This document shows, one piece after another, positions 1 to 11,374 of a DNA stretch of 64,000 bases (position 1 is the first letter of the stretch; every line of letters starts with the position of its first letter). Under the pieces are notes generated by a model, which saw only the letters and a program-made list of their open reading frames with translations, was not told the origin of the DNA and searched no databases. The stretch comes from Orientallactaga sibirica. Lineage: Eukaryota > Chordata > Mammalia > Rodentia > Dipodidae. The stretch covers positions 1 to 64,000 of the forward strand of contig JAEOAD010001700.1 in NCBI GenBank assembly GCA_036365145.1, written 5' to 3'. The translations under genes were made by a program, and so were the position numbers.

Positions 1-263
1 CTATGTCCTAATCCTCCCAGCATAAGAGGTCAGACATTAGCTGTACCTATGAAGCCCCAGATTGTTCCCCTCATGGTCTCATCCTTGTGCTTCACCACAC
101 TGGCTCTTTTACTTCCCATGCATCCTCTTATTCTTTCTCTCATCTTACTAATACTTTAGTGTTGTGTAGCACCATGTCAGTTGAGGGTGTTTAAAAAAAA
201 TTTAAATATTTTTTTATTTATAGCACAGGGAATGTCAATTGAGGGGAATGGTCATTTTTTAAA

Positions 264-384
264 TTTGGTTTTTCTTTCTTTCTTTTTTTTTTTTTTGGTT
301 TTTCAAGGTTCCAGGCTGATCTGGAATTCACTATGATTCTCAGGGAGAAAGAAGGGCTGGGATTAAAGGAGCCACCATGCCCGG
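264..384 (-). repeat. B1-type SINE, internally deleted
   Basis: T-rich tail followed by B1 words (ggctgatctggaattcacta, gctgggattaaagg, ccaccatgcccggct). The middle part is missing. Confidence 0.6.
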
Positions 385-386
385 CT

Positions 387-543
387 CTTTTTTTTTTTTC
401 TTTTTGAGGAAGAATCTCACTCTTGCCCAGGCTGACGTGTAACTCACTATGTGGTCTCAGGGTGGCCTTAAACTCACGGTGATTCTCCTACCTCCTCTGC
501 CTTCTGAGTGCTGGGATTAAAGGTATGCACACCACGTCCAGCT
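387..543 (-). repeat. B1-type SINE
   Basis: Poly(T) then cccaggctgacgtgtaactc through gtgctgggattaaaggtatg, the reverse of a 7SL-derived B1 element. It is arranged head-to-tail with the preceding copy. Confidence 0.85.
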
Positions 544-1140
544 GCATTTTTTATACAACAGAAAGGCTCACTCTGGTTGGTTAACTAAGGACAGGGTATT
601 TCCTCATCTAAGAAGCAGCTTGAAGGCAACCGGACTGGGATTGAGACAGTGCCTCTAGGGTGGCATCAGGCACCTGTCTCTTTACTCTGCCATCTTTATA
701 GTTCTGGTGTCTCCATGTGGTTGCTGCATCTCCAGGCATTTCATTTGCATTCCGGATAAAAAGAAACTAGCAGGACCCAGGACAGTGTCCTACCTGCCCA
801 GCTGAGACTGACTTTTTTTTTTTAATCAAGAAGGTGAAAGCTTTCTGTGAAGCTCTGCTTACATTTTCTTGGTGAACCCAAGCTGCAAAGAAGAGTGGCC
901 AGTTCTGTGTTATCTAGGCATCTTGCTGCCCTTAGTGACCAAGGGCCCCATTTCTGGGAAGAAAGAGGAATGAGTATTGAGCAGTGTGTAGAGAAACTTG
1001 CAATCTGCATCTTTTAAACCTTTATATAAAGGGTTGCTTTCTTCAACTTGCTTGTTGGTGCATGTTAGTTTCATCTGAATTAAACCCCAGTTTACGTATC
1101 TTCATAGGCAAATATGTGACCTATGTACTTTACAGATGCA

Positions 1141-1256
1141 CACAGGGGAGGCCAGGTGTTCTCTGTAGCCCAGGCGGGCCTCAACCTCAGAGTAAGTCTC
1201 CTACCTTAGTCTTCCAAATGCTGGGGTTGTAGACATTAGCCACCACACCTGGCTTT
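1141..1256 (-). repeat. Old B1-related SINE fragment
   Basis: Diverged B1 words: tgtagcccaggcgggcct, caaatgctggggttgtag, ccaccacacctggct. Confidence 0.6.
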
Positions 1257-1269
1257 CATTTTCTTTCTT

Positions 1270-1436
1270 CTTTTTTTTTCTTTTTCTTTTGGTTTTTGAG
1301 GGTAGGGTGTCACTCTAGTCCAGGCTGACCTGGAATTCACTATGTAGTCTCAGAGTGGCCTTGAAACTCACAGTGACCCTCCTACCTCTGCCTTCTGAGT
1401 GCTGGGATTAAAGGTGTGCGCCACCATGCCCAACTC
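1270..1436 (-). repeat. B1-type SINE
   Basis: T-rich tail, then ccaggctgacctggaattca, gtgctgggattaaaggtgtg and a degenerate end; near full length. Confidence 0.9.
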
Positions 1437-1964
1437 ATTTTTATTTCTTATATTATTTCTTCTAGTTGTTGAAAGTTTGTTTTGCTCTTTTCTGTATTTT
1501 GAGCTTAGACAATGGACTGGAAACTTCCTTCTTCTTTAATGTATTCATTTAGTACTATAACTTCCCCCAGCACTATTTACTTATGTTTAGTACCGTATGT
1601 TCCTCTAGTACTGCTTACCTGTGCTTAGTGCTATAACTCCCCCCCCACCAGCATTGTTTCCCTATGTCCCACAAATTTTACAATGTTAACTATTAAGTGT
1701 GATTCTTTTTTTTCCCCCTTAAGACATACTCATTGACTCTTAGATTGTGTAGATGTCTTAATGTGTAAATCTCAAAGAATGTCTAGTAACTCTTCCATTT
1801 TTAATTTCTGATAATTTCAGCTGGATATAATTGCTTTACACCTTTAATCTCAGCACATTTTTGGATGGAGGGCTAAATGTAGATTAGATTTAAGATTGTT
1901 ATGAATTTCCCCTTTGAAACTTTACTCTCCATTAGCCACCCAATCAGTCTCTCTTTTTAGTTTG

Positions 1965-2450
1965 AAGCCTGTGTTGTGAGGTCATGGATATCCAGGCCAG
2001 TCTGGAGGAGCAGTAAGCCTGTTGGCTGTATCAGCACCATGGTGTGAGATCTGAAAAGAGAAGCTTCTCTAACCAAAAGTGAGGGTATCATTAAAATGGG
2101 TATGAAAAAAGATTATACATTTGTTTCTCCTTTTTTTCAGGGAACATAAATATTTGATTTCAATTCTCTTCAATTGGTTGAGGTTTGTCTTATGGCCTAA
2201 AATATAGTTTACCTTCATTTATGCCTTATGGTCATTCAATTTTGGGTGGAGTATTGTATAAATGTAGATTAGAATATTTTCATTAGCCATGTTGTTGAGT
2301 TCTTGCATATTATCCACTGTCCGGTCATTCTATCTTATGGAGAGAGATGTTACAGTTTTGAATTTCTTTCAGGTTTTCCATTTCTGCTTTACATACTTTC
2401 TAAATCTTTGCATTGGATGCACAGTCATCTACATCTCCTGAAAGGTATAT
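1965..2450 (-). mobile_element. L1 fragments (3' UTR piece plus ORF2 piece)
   Basis: 1965-2095 shares words with the L1 3' UTR at 58013-58262 (gtcatggatatc, aaaagagaagcttctctaac). 2150-2450 reads as antisense diverged L1 ORF2 (for example ttgaggtttgtcttatggcc and tgttgttgagttcttgcata). The two pieces are not contiguous in L1, so this is a deleted or composite copy. Confidence 0.55.
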
Positions 2451-2511
2451 ATTAGTGACTTTTCTTACTGTGCTGACAAAATACCTGACAGAAGCAACTT
2501 AAGGGAGGGCA

Positions 2512-2514
2512 GAT

Positions 2515-2557
<43 letters not shown>

Positions 2558-2561
2558 TTTT
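2512..2561. repeat. (TTTA)n microsatellite
   Basis: About a dozen TTTA units, probably the expanded tail of the adjoining SINE. Confidence 0.9.
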
Positions 2562-2706
2562 TGGTTTTTCAAGGTGGGGTCTAAATGTAGCCCAGGTTGA
2601 CCAGGAATTCACTGTATGGTCTCAGGCTGGCCTGAAACTCACAGCGATCCTCCTATCTCTGCCTCCTGAGTGCTGGGATTACCAGTGTGCACCCCCATGC
2701 CTGGCA
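2562..2706 (-). repeat. B1-type SINE
   Basis: ggtttttcaaggtggggtct, then tctgcctcctgagtgctggg, ending ccatgcctggca. Inserted into the LTR described at 2453-2990. Confidence 0.85.
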
Positions 2707-2994
2707 CAGATTTATTTTGACTCACAATTTCATAAGAATTTCAGTTCATCATGGTAGGAAACGCAGGATGGAGCAGTCCTGTCAGTTGGCAGTGGGAAAA
2801 GTGAGGCAGAATGGCTGTTCACATCCTGGCAGTCCAAGAAGCAGAGAAGAGGAGAACCAGGACCAAGTATGATCTTCAGAGTTCTATCTCTAGAGAATCA
2901 CTACCACCAGCCAGAACCCACTTCCTAAAAGCTCCACCTCTTTCAATATAGCACCTCTTGTTGGGGATGGAGCATTGAAACATGAGCCTGTGGA

Positions 2995-3325
2995 GAATGT
3001 GGTGGTCATTGTTGTCAACTTAATAGGATCTAGAATCACCTAGGAGACAAATCCCTAAGTATGTCTGTGAAGGAGTTTATAGATTGGCTTAACTGAGGTG
3101 GAAAGAGCCACCTTCATGCTGGGTGGCACCATTCCATGGGCTGAGGTACCACATTGACTAAAACAAGAGAAAGCAGGCTGATCATCAACATTCATCTCTT
3201 TCTGCTTGCTGACAGCCTACGCAATGTGACCAGCTGCTGGATCCTCTCAACTGTATGCCCAAATAAACCCTCAACTTGCTTTTGTCCAGTATTTTGTTGC
3301 AGGAACAAGGACAGTAATGAGTGCA
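2995..3325 (+). repeat. Rodent ERVL-type LTR
   Basis: Contains gttgtcaacttaatagga, gaatcacctaggagacaaat, gggtggcaccattcc, gcaatgtgaccagctgctgg and a poly(A)-like aaataaaccctcaacttgc, an order that I recognise from a frequent rodent LTR. It is in the opposite orientation to the neighbouring copy at 2453-2990. Confidence 0.5.
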
Positions 3326-3673
3326 GAGGACACTTTTTACTCAAATCATAAAAGGGCAGAAGACTGGATTTCACTTACCTCTGGTGGTGTGGATGGCAGT
3401 GGGCCATGGTATTTTCTGGGTGGCTTGCTGCAGTAAGCCAGTTTATTGGCTATAAGCTTTCTGTCTGGACCACTGTCCCTGACCCTTTAGAGACTTTGGT
3501 TTTTTTGGTGGGTTGCTTTTTTTAGAAATGGAAGAAAGTGATCGTATCTTCAGCTCTAAAACTAGAACATATTGAGCAAAAAGGAAATCCAGTTGTTCTT
3601 GTCCTCAGGTCCCTAGCCAACCTGCTTTCTTTTTTCTACCTTTCAAATGTTTATTTATTTATTTGTTTATTTT

Positions 3674-3810
3674 TGTGAGGTAGGGTCTTATTGTATCTCA
3701 GGCTGACCTGAAATTCACTCTGTAGCCCAGGCTGCCTTCGAACTCATGGCGATTCTCCTGCCTCAGCCTCTGTAGTGCTAGGACTAAAGGCGTGCACCGC
3801 TGTGATCAAC
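3674..3810 (-). repeat. B1-type SINE, diverged
   Basis: gtgaggtagggtcttattgt, caggctgacctgaaattcac, ctaggactaaaggcgtgcac. Confidence 0.8.
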
Positions 3811-3849
3811 TGAAAGATTTTTCAAATCAACTATTGTAAAATACATTAA

Positions 3850-4236
3850 GATGCAGCTGGGAAAATGGCTTGGCACTTGTGCTTGTTTGCAAAACCTGCC
3901 AATCTAGGTTCATCCAGGCACCTGGACACAAAAAAATGGCACAAGTGTCTGGTGTTGGTTTGCAGCAGCACGAGACCTTGGTGTGCTCATACACACACAT
4001 GTGCAAATCCATTAATAACATTTAAAAATAATTTTTATTTCTTTGTGCACACACACATGTGCAAGAGAAATAGAGAGAGAGGGAATGGGCACACCGAGGC
4101 CTCTTGTCACTGCAAGTGAACTCCAGAGGCATGTGCTACTTTGTGCATCTGTCTTTACATAGGTACTGGGGAATCAAACCCAGGCCATTAGACTTTGCAA
4201 GCCAACACCTTAACTGCTGAGCCCTCTCTCCAGCAG
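3850..4236. repeat. Two tRNA-derived (DIP-like) SINEs in inverted arrangement
   Basis: 3850-4030 is a diverged + copy (gctgggaaaatggcttggca). 4035-4236 is a - copy with a GA-rich tail ending gagccctctctccagcag. Together they form a large imperfect inverted repeat. Confidence 0.65.
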
Positions 4237-4514
4237 ATTATTACCATTTTAGCCATGTTTAAGTACATAGTTCAGTGATTTAAATACACTTATTATATCG
4301 GGCAACATTTACCACCATCCTTTTGCAGAACGCCTTTCATCTTGTAAAACAGAACTTCTAACCCATTAGGTCACTTTTTTCTGCTCTGCCCAGACCCTGT
4401 GACCATCATGCAACTTTCTTGTATGTCCAAGTTTAACTTTTTAAGTTTTTTTTTTTTGAGAGAGTCCAGTATTCTCAATTGTAATAAAAATAGGCAAAGA
4501 TTCATGATTTTTAA

Positions 4515-4728
4515 AAATTTTTAAATTTATTTTTGAGAGAGAGGCAGAGCCAGCAGCCTCTCAGCCAACTGTGAACGAAATCCAGATGTGTGCTCCCCCT
4601 TGTGGGCAAGTGCAGCATTGCATTCTTGTGTCACTTTGCATCTGGCTAAATGTGGGACCTGGAGATTGGAACTGATGTTCTTAGGCTTAGCAGGCAGGCA
4701 CCTTAACTGCTAAGCCATCTCTCCAGTC
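4515..4728 (-). repeat. DIP-like tRNA SINE
   Basis: gagagagaggcagagcc, cagcctctcagcc, ctaaatgtgggacctggag and terminal ctaagccatctctccagtcc, the reverse complement of the tRNA-like head. Confidence 0.88.
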
Positions 4729-4924
4729 CTTGTATGTCTAATTTTAACTGCTTTAAGTCTTTCAGAGCTTTAAAAAATGTTTGTTTTATGTAATGTCCAG
4801 TATTCTCAATTGTAATAAAATTAGGCAAAGATTCATGTACTGTTTTTGAAGAAAGTGCTTTACCTTCTGTCATACAGAGAAGGATTTTGAGCAGATTATT
4901 CTTGCTAAGATCTTTAATCTTCTA

Positions 4925-5075
4925 GAGATAGTCATATTCTGGGTTCTGAGCTAGCTTGTCCTGTGGCTGTTCTCTCTCTGCTGTGGATGTATGATGAAGT
5001 GAGCCAGCTTTCTCCATGATAAAGCTTCCCCTGGCACTGTTAGCCTGAAACAAACCCTTTCCTCTCATTTAAAAA
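4925..5075 (+). repeat. Possible rodent LTR fragment
   Basis: gctctctctgctgtggatgt-like text with gaagtgagccagctttctcc and gaaacaaaccctttcctctc resembles the 3' half of the LTR family at 2995-3325. Weak. Confidence 0.3.
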
Positions 5076-5214
5076 GAAAAAAAAAAGTGGGAGATCCTGG
5101 TTGGAGGCATCATGAGGGACCACTTAAAGCCTTTTTGAATTTTTGAACACATTGCTCTGTTCCCTAAAGCAGGGATCTTTTTGGGCACACAGTAGAATCA
5201 CCAGAGGAAAAAAT

Positions 5215-5487
5215 ATATTTTATTTATTCATTTATTTTATTTGAGATGGGAGGGACAAATGAGAGAGAGAGAGAGAGAGATGGGAGGGAGGGTGCCTGTA
5301 AGCCTAAGAATGTCAGTTCCAGCCAGTGCACATTTAGCCAGATGCATGTGCCCCCTTGTGCATCTGTATTTTGGCAGAGGCTGAGAGGCTGTCCTGGAGA
5401 ATCAAACTGGGATCCTTTGGCTTTGCTCCAAGGAAAAATAATAAATATAAAAAAATAAATTAAAACCACTAAGCCATATCTCTAGCA
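5215..5487 (-). repeat. DIP-like tRNA SINE, rearranged
   Basis: GA run, agccagatgcatgtgccccc, aggctgagaggctg, then an AT-rich interruption and ccactaagccatatctctag. Both ends are recognisable but the interior is out of the usual order. Confidence 0.65.
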
Positions 5488-5934
5488 CCATGTTGCCCTT
5501 TTTACCTTCCCCCAAAAGGAAAGTGCATGGCAGGAATAGTACAAAAGCCTGGAAAAAACTGAATAATAGGTCAAAAAGTCCAAAACTGAAAAAAGTTTTG
5601 GTCAGAGTCTTGGTGGTTGTTTGCCTGTGGTCCTTTAGACCCTCCCTAGTACCCAAGCCAGATGCTGGCACAGTCCCCAGTTCATTTTGTAGAGGCCCAT
5701 TAGACCATTGTCACTATCTCTCTACCTACCATCCTGCTCCACTTTTCTAAAAAATTAATTTTTTTAACTGGCCTGTTTGCTATATGGCAACCCTCTGTTG
5801 ACTGGGGTCCATGTGAAAAATCTGGCTCCAACACAGGCCACTTCACTTCCTGCCCACTGTGCAGACAGTTCTAGGCTGTCATTTAAAAAAGCAGGTTGGG
5901 GCATTGTTCCTCCTGGTGCTTTTTACAGCTGTTT

Positions 5935-6569
5935 TTTTTTGTTTTTCATTTATTTTATTTGGCAGTGGGAGGGAGAGGGAAACAGAGAGGGTGCAGGCCT
6001 TTCAGCCATTAAGCTCCAGCCCCATCCCTCCACTGCTGACTCAAGGTCAGGGGCTCTGCATGCAGGGCATTGCCAGGCATTGCTACACTTGTACATAGGA
6101 GAGACCCAGAGTCTTTCATTCCATAAATAGTTTCTTTTCTTTTAGCTTTTTCCACGCTGGAGACCCCTGGATAAGGGACTCCATGATGATCTTCCTGTCT
6201 CCCTCCTCCATACTGGGTTTTCAGGCATGTGCAGTCATGCTCTGGCTCTGGTTGGTTTTTTTTTTTTTTATCTGAAAACACAGAGAGAGATGTGGCCTGG
6301 AGAGAGTTGACTGGGGTCCATGTGAAAAATCTGGCAGCCTCTCAGCCCACTGTGACAGCTCTAGGCTGTCAAGCACGGGGCCAGATGCATGTGCCCTGTG
6401 ATCTCTTGTGGTCAAGAGGCCCGGCCATTGTGCCCATTGTCCAACACAGGGGCTCTGCATGCAGGGCATTTGCATCTGGCCAGAGTCTTTCATGGGACCT
6501 TCTTTTCGGAACCAGTGTTCTTAGGCTTAGGATGCAGGTGCCTTAACCACTAAGCCATTTCTCCAGCCC
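5935..6569 (-). repeat. DIP-like SINE pair with scrambled interior
   Basis: A first fragment (about 5935-6125) and a second (about 6250-6569, ending ctaagccatttctccagccc). Both contain blocks copied from adjacent sequence, including a 30-bp exact duplicate at 5797-5826 and 6306-6335. See findings. Confidence 0.6.
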
Positions 6570-6689
6570 TTGCCCAGCTTTGTATGTGGGGGCTGGAGAT
6601 GGAATAAAGGTCCCTATGCTTGTGCAGCAAGCTCTCTTATGCACAGAGAAATTGTCTTAACCATCTCTCTTTTCCCTCCTTATATCTTT

Positions 6690-6775
6690 GAGTCAGAGTC
6701 TCTCCCTCCCTCCCTCCCTTTTTTCCTTCCTTCCTTCCTTCCACAACAATCCTTCCTCCTCCTCTCCTTTCTTCA
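6690..6775. repeat. C/T-rich simple repeats
   Basis: (TCCC)n followed by (TTCC)n tracts. Confidence 0.85.
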
Positions 6776-6779
6776 GTCA

Positions 6780-6993
6780 TTTTGAGACAGGGTCTCAGGT
6801 ATCCAAGGTTGGCTTTGAACTTGCTATGTGGCCAAGGGTGACCTTGAATTTCTGATCTTCCTGCCTTCAACTCCCTAGTGCTAGGACTACAGGCGTGTTC
6901 CTGCATGCTCCACCACACATAGCTTATATGGTACTGGGCTCCATGCATAGTAGGCAAGCACTCTACCATCTAAGTGTCTGTATTCCCAGCCCC
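6780..6993 (-). repeat. Old composite rodent SINE (B1 + ID-like)
   Basis: A B1-like part (gagacagggtctcaggtatc, ctaggactacaggcgtg) continues into a tRNA-like part (ggtactgggctccatgcata ... attcccagccc), as in B4-type fusions. Confidence 0.6.
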
Positions 6994-7035
6994 ACACTGC
7001 TACCCTTTATGGTCTCATTAAGTCAAACTATACTA

Positions 7036-7153
7036 AGTCACTTTGCATCTGGCTAAACGTGGGACCTGGAGATTGGAACCGCTGGAGATTGGAACCAGCG
7101 TTCCTAGGCTTAGGAGGCAGGCACCTTAACCGCTAAGCCATCTCTCCAGCCCT
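7036..7153 (-). repeat. DIP-like SINE, 5' half
   Basis: ctaaacgtgggacctggaga, an internal duplication of ctggagattggaacc, and ctaagccatctctccagccc. Confidence 0.85.
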
Positions 7154-7159
7154 GTTTTT

Positions 7160-8500
7160 GTTTTTAATGTGGTAACAGGGAAGCTGCTGAGGTACACGAT
7201 GTGAATATTAACTTGGGGGTGCACACAACACCATGGGGGCTCAGTGATCTGGTATTTGCTCTTTTCTTCTGAGGAGAGCATGGAGGGGAAACAGGGGTGC
7301 AGGCCTTTCTGGTTCCCACAAATTTACTCCAGAAGGAGGCCTTCCTGGCAAGCTGCTTGCTAGCACATCCCACCCATGGGGAGGCCACAGGCTGAGAGGA
7401 AACAGGCTGAGAGCATGCAGTGGCAGAGCCCGTGGTCCCGCAGCCCAGTCCTCTCCATCTGCCCCTGCACACCCTCCATGCTTTGTGGGGTGGGAAGCCA
7501 AGGACCCTCAGGGCCTCCAGGAGGAGTCATCTTACAGTGTCTTTGGGGCTCCTGATTTTGGCTGAACTTCAGAGAGAAAGATAAAGCAAGCTGAGAAAGA
7601 GAAGAAAGAGGAGAGGCAGCAAGTCCCCCAGTGTGAAGCTTCAGTCTTGCTCTTTCTCCACTCTCTGGCCCAGGGGCTACTTCACCCTTACAAGGCCCAA
7701 GAATTGTGAAGCAGGCAGATCATACCTAACATCCAAGGGTGGGAGGGTCACAGTGGCCTGGATCCTGAAGGGCTGCCACCTTGTCTAGTCTTCTGCTTCT
7801 AATATGCGGGACTTCAAACATAGAGAAGCTGCTTCCTGCTGCCCCAGCCACTGCTATGGGACCTGCAGTGTAAGTTTCCTTTCCCTACCTTGGACTGTGG
7901 TCACTGACTGGGCTTCATGAAATTTAAAGGGAGCTCGTGTTGAGAAAGACTTGTGGAGCCCAACTCTACAGAAAAGGGATTCTGAGCAGTCAAAAGCTTT
8001 CTGGCAAACTCCCCAAAGTATGCTTTCACTCCCGCTCATGGCTGGCAGTGACATTGCTTCAGTGTCCCCGTTCCCATGTATTGGCTCTGGTAAGCATCAT
8101 TGATTAGTTTCAGTTTATTTGCCCAAAGATGTCAGAAGCTCCCACTTCAAGTAGTCACCAGAGTTCAAAGGAAAGCCAATAAAAGCCATCTGAGCCAGTG
8201 TGTGGAGTGTGCTGGTCAGCTGCTGCTTGCCCAAGTCGGCGGTCTTCCCCTCACTCTGTTTGCAGCTTGTTCACTTAGACATTCGGCTCATATAAAGCCA
8301 AAGGTTATAACGACCCCACATTGTAGTCAGAGCTGAGATTCGATTCCAAACAGGTTTCCTTTTTCTACTGTACTGCTTCAATATGTGTGATTCTGTTCTC
8401 TATCTTTCTTCTTCTTTTTTTAAAATATTTTATTTATTATTTGTTTAATTTATGTGTGATTCTGTTCTGTGCATCTTTCTTCTTTCCTTAGGCTCCACAG
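7160..8500. other. Unassigned, locally GC-rich intronic sequence
   Basis: I recognise no repeat, splice-bounded exon or protein motif. 7240-7700 is richer in G+C than most of the window. The open frames here (up to about 100 codons) show no family signature and look like chance. Confidence 0.5.
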
Positions 8501-8518
8501 GCAAGTGTTTAACCACTT

Positions 8519-8699
8519 TTTCTTTTTCTTTCTTTCTTTTTTTTTTTTTTTTTTGGCTCTCACCATCACCCAGGCTGACCAGAAACTCACTCTGTAGTCC
8601 AAGCTGGATTTTGAATCACAGTGATCCTTCTACTTCAGCCTCAAGAGTGCTAGAATTAACAGATTTAAAGACTAAAGGCAGCACCACACGCCTGGCCAT

Positions 8700-8734
<35 letters not shown>
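8519..8734 (-). repeat. B1-type SINE plus poly(T) run
   Basis: Poly(T), cacccaggctgaccagaaac, then disordered words (gtgctagaattaacag, cacacgcctggcc), followed by a run of about 34 T at 8701-8734, probably the tail of another element. Confidence 0.7.
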
Positions 8735-8738
<4 letters not shown>

Positions 8739-9134
8739 CAAACTTGCATTACTGTTGAACTAGAGGATTTTAATGTTATTAAGCAAATTGAACAAACCAA
8801 AGGTAGTATTATTTGTTTTGCTCACTCCCACATTTTGCCTTCTCAGAAAATGACATATATTTAAAGGAACAAAATCTCTGACTCCTCAGTTCTGTGGAGC
8901 TTGATGAATAGAAAGGACCAGAGCTGTCTTTGCCCAGTGGGCCCTAGATGTGGGGTTTGATTTTACTTGATCAGAGTTTGCTCTTCTCTGCTTCTAAGAC
9001 TTCAATAGGAAGGTTGACACTGTTGTGTCCCTCTGATGGGTAGATAAGGAAACTTCCAGTAATTGCCTTCCTGGCATTGACTCCTTCCCAAGTACTCTCA
9101 TTTTTAATCCCAGAGCCACACTTTTCTTATTATT

Positions 9135-9160
9135 GTGTGTGTGTGTGTGTGTGTGTGTGT
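9135..9160. repeat. (GT)n microsatellite
   Basis: About 13 GT dinucleotides. Confidence 0.95.
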
Positions 9161-9440
9161 ACACATACTCATGTACATGCAGTTGCACTTGCACACATGC
9201 ATGTGGAGGCCAGAGGTTGTCATCTGGTGTCTTCATCACTCACTACCTTATTTTTTGGGTCTCTGAACCTAGATCTCACAAACTGGGCTAGATAAGCTAG
9301 CCCTGTCTCTGTCCCCATCACTGGGATTACAGGCACATGCTGTGGTACCCAGCTTTATTGTGGATTCTGGGGATCTGAACTCAGGTCCGTATGCTTGCAT
9401 AGCAAGCTCTTTACCTGCTGAGCTATCTCCTCTGACTCCA
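9160..9440 (-). repeat. Old composite rodent SINE
   Basis: catgtggaggccagaggttg ... cactgggattacaggcacat ... ctgaactcaggtccgtatgc ... gagctatctcctctgactcc: a B1-like centre with a tRNA-like promoter end in reverse. Confidence 0.55.
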
Positions 9441-9464
9441 TGGACTGATGTTGGACCAGGTTAG

Positions 9465-9770
9465 GAACTACATATGAGAGAGGTCATGTGGCATTTGTCT
9501 TTCTGAGCTAGTGTGATATCAATCAGTATGATTTTTTCCAAGTCCCTCCATTTTCCTGCAAAATTGATTGTTTCATTTTTCCCTTACCTTTGAGTATATG
9601 TGTCACATCTTCATTAAACATTCATTTGATGATGGGCATCTAGTCTTTATCTAGTTCCTGGCTGTTGTGACTAGAGAAGCAATAAAAATGGTTGAGCAAG
9701 TATCTCTGTGGTATATTGTATTGGGGGTATATTTTTAATATCCTTTTAAACACTGAGAAAAATGGTATAT
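9465..9770 (-). mobile_element. L1 ORF2 fragment
   Basis: Shares diverged text with the longer L1 at 59140-59400 (catatgagagaggtcatgtg, tttcctgcaaaattgattg, agcaataaaaatggttg). Confidence 0.7.
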
Positions 9771-9891
9771 AGTCTTCAACAAGTATATTTTGAATATCCT
9801 TTTAAACACCGAGAAAAAGATATGGTCTCTTCATTCATATCATAAAACCAATTATACTTTGTATTAAAACCTAAAAAATATCAAGAATTAC

Positions 9892-10040
9892 CAGGCATGG
9901 TGGCACATGCTTAATCCCAGCACTTGGGAGCAGAAGTAGGAGGATCACTGTGAGTTCAAGGCCACTACATAGTGAATTACAGGTCAGCCTGGTCTAGAGC
10001 GAGACCCTACCTCAAAAAGCCAAAAAAAAAAAAAAAAAAA
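9892..10040 (+). repeat. B1-type SINE
   Basis: caggcatggtggcacatgct, atcccagcacttggga, gagcgagaccctacctc and an A-tail of about 18. Confidence 0.92.
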
Positions 10041-10057
10041 GAGGATTAATGTAAATT

Positions 10058-10345
10058 TCAGTGGCTATAGAGATTACTCAGTGGGTAATGTGCTTGCTCT
10101 GCAAATTTGAGACCTTGAGTTCAGGTCCCCAGCATCCTTATAAAAGATAGGCTGGACCACTTTTGCCTGTAATCCAAGTGCTAAGGCAGTAGAGACAGGA
10201 GGATCTCAAGCTGAATCAGTGAACTCTAGATTCAGAAATAGATGATTTTTGAAAAATTATGATGGAGAGTGATTAAAGAAGATACCCAGCATTAACCACT
10301 CACCTGTACCACACACAGGCACACATACCCACAAATGCATGTATA
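10058..10345 (+). repeat. Old composite rodent SINE
   Basis: tRNA-like head (actcagtgggtaatgtgctt, gagttcaggtccccagcatc) then a B1-like part (cctgtaatccaagtgctaag) and a CA-rich tail. Confidence 0.55.
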
Positions 10346-11374
10346 CCACCCACATATACAAAAGAAAAATGGTTTTTGGTTGTATAATATTCATGATGCA
10401 TGTTAAAACGAATGCACACAACACTTGGGAGGCAGAGAAAAAATGGTTTCTGAGTTGTAGGGCAGCCTGATGATGCATGTTAATTCCAGGTCACACTGGA
10501 CAGTGAGATCACTACTTTCTCAAAAAAAAAAAGTTATGGAAAAGAATGCTCAACATTTGTTATGTAATCATCTCACTTCAACATCTGTTTGGATTCATAT
10601 ATAGTATTAAATATAAAACTGACATTAGTATCATCAGTTTTGGAGAGAGAAACACATTTAATTTAAAGATGAATGGTGTTTTTTCTAAGGTTTTAAAACA
10701 AATGTTTATATTCTAGTGATTGATTTAATTTCCTTTATTCCTTTTGAATCATAGCATTTATTCACTAATACTTATTGAATATTGGCTACCTCTAGTCACA
10801 GAACTCCAATGACCATGAAAAGCATAATTATTGAATCAGAGCATTCATGTTACTTAATAAGCTGCCTGCTTTCTTCAGTATCAATGTTTTCTTTTATGAT
10901 ATCATGAAGGAAGCCTATCCATCCTTTTGGTAGACATAAAGCCATTTGCACTGTTAACTATAGTATTAATTTTTAGTCAGTACACCCTTCTTTGGAATTA
11001 TCATTTCTTTCTTTTCTATTACCAAAACCACTGTTTTTTCTTGCCATCCTTTATTTCACTTCCTATCCATATCATATTCTTTTAATAAATATGTCTTCTA
11101 CCTCTCCTAAATTATGAAGTTATAACTTTACATCTTAATTTTCTTTGGCTAAATTAGGCTCCATCTTCAATGAACTCAGCAAATGCTCTTTAGCTATTCC
11201 TACTAATATTTCTCCCATAACTAAAGTCCACTTTCAAGAACACTATTTGCAAATCATTTTAGAGCATATAATCTATTTTTCCATACCAGTAAGTGCATAA
11301 GTGAAAGACAAAGCCCTAAAATCTGTTGACTCCCATTGAAGGGACTTCTTATGCTCAAAAATTTTAGTCTTCAG

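Larger units (their letters stand above)
2453..2990 (-). repeat. Rodent ERVL-type LTR, split by a SINE
   Basis: The outer sequence (tgacaaaatacctgacagaa ... ttttgactcacaatttcata ... cagttcatcatggtaggaaa) matches my memory of a common rodent LTR seen in reverse. A (TTTA)n run and a B1 sit inside it, and the word 'cagatttatt' flanks the inserted SINE on both sides (2508-2517 and 2706-2715), consistent with a target-site duplication. Family name not certain. Confidence 0.5.

Noticed and set aside
7241..7501. Coding exon on the - strand
   Set aside because: Low-complexity Pro/Ser-rich translation without motifs; overlapping frames are equally open, as expected in GC-rich DNA.
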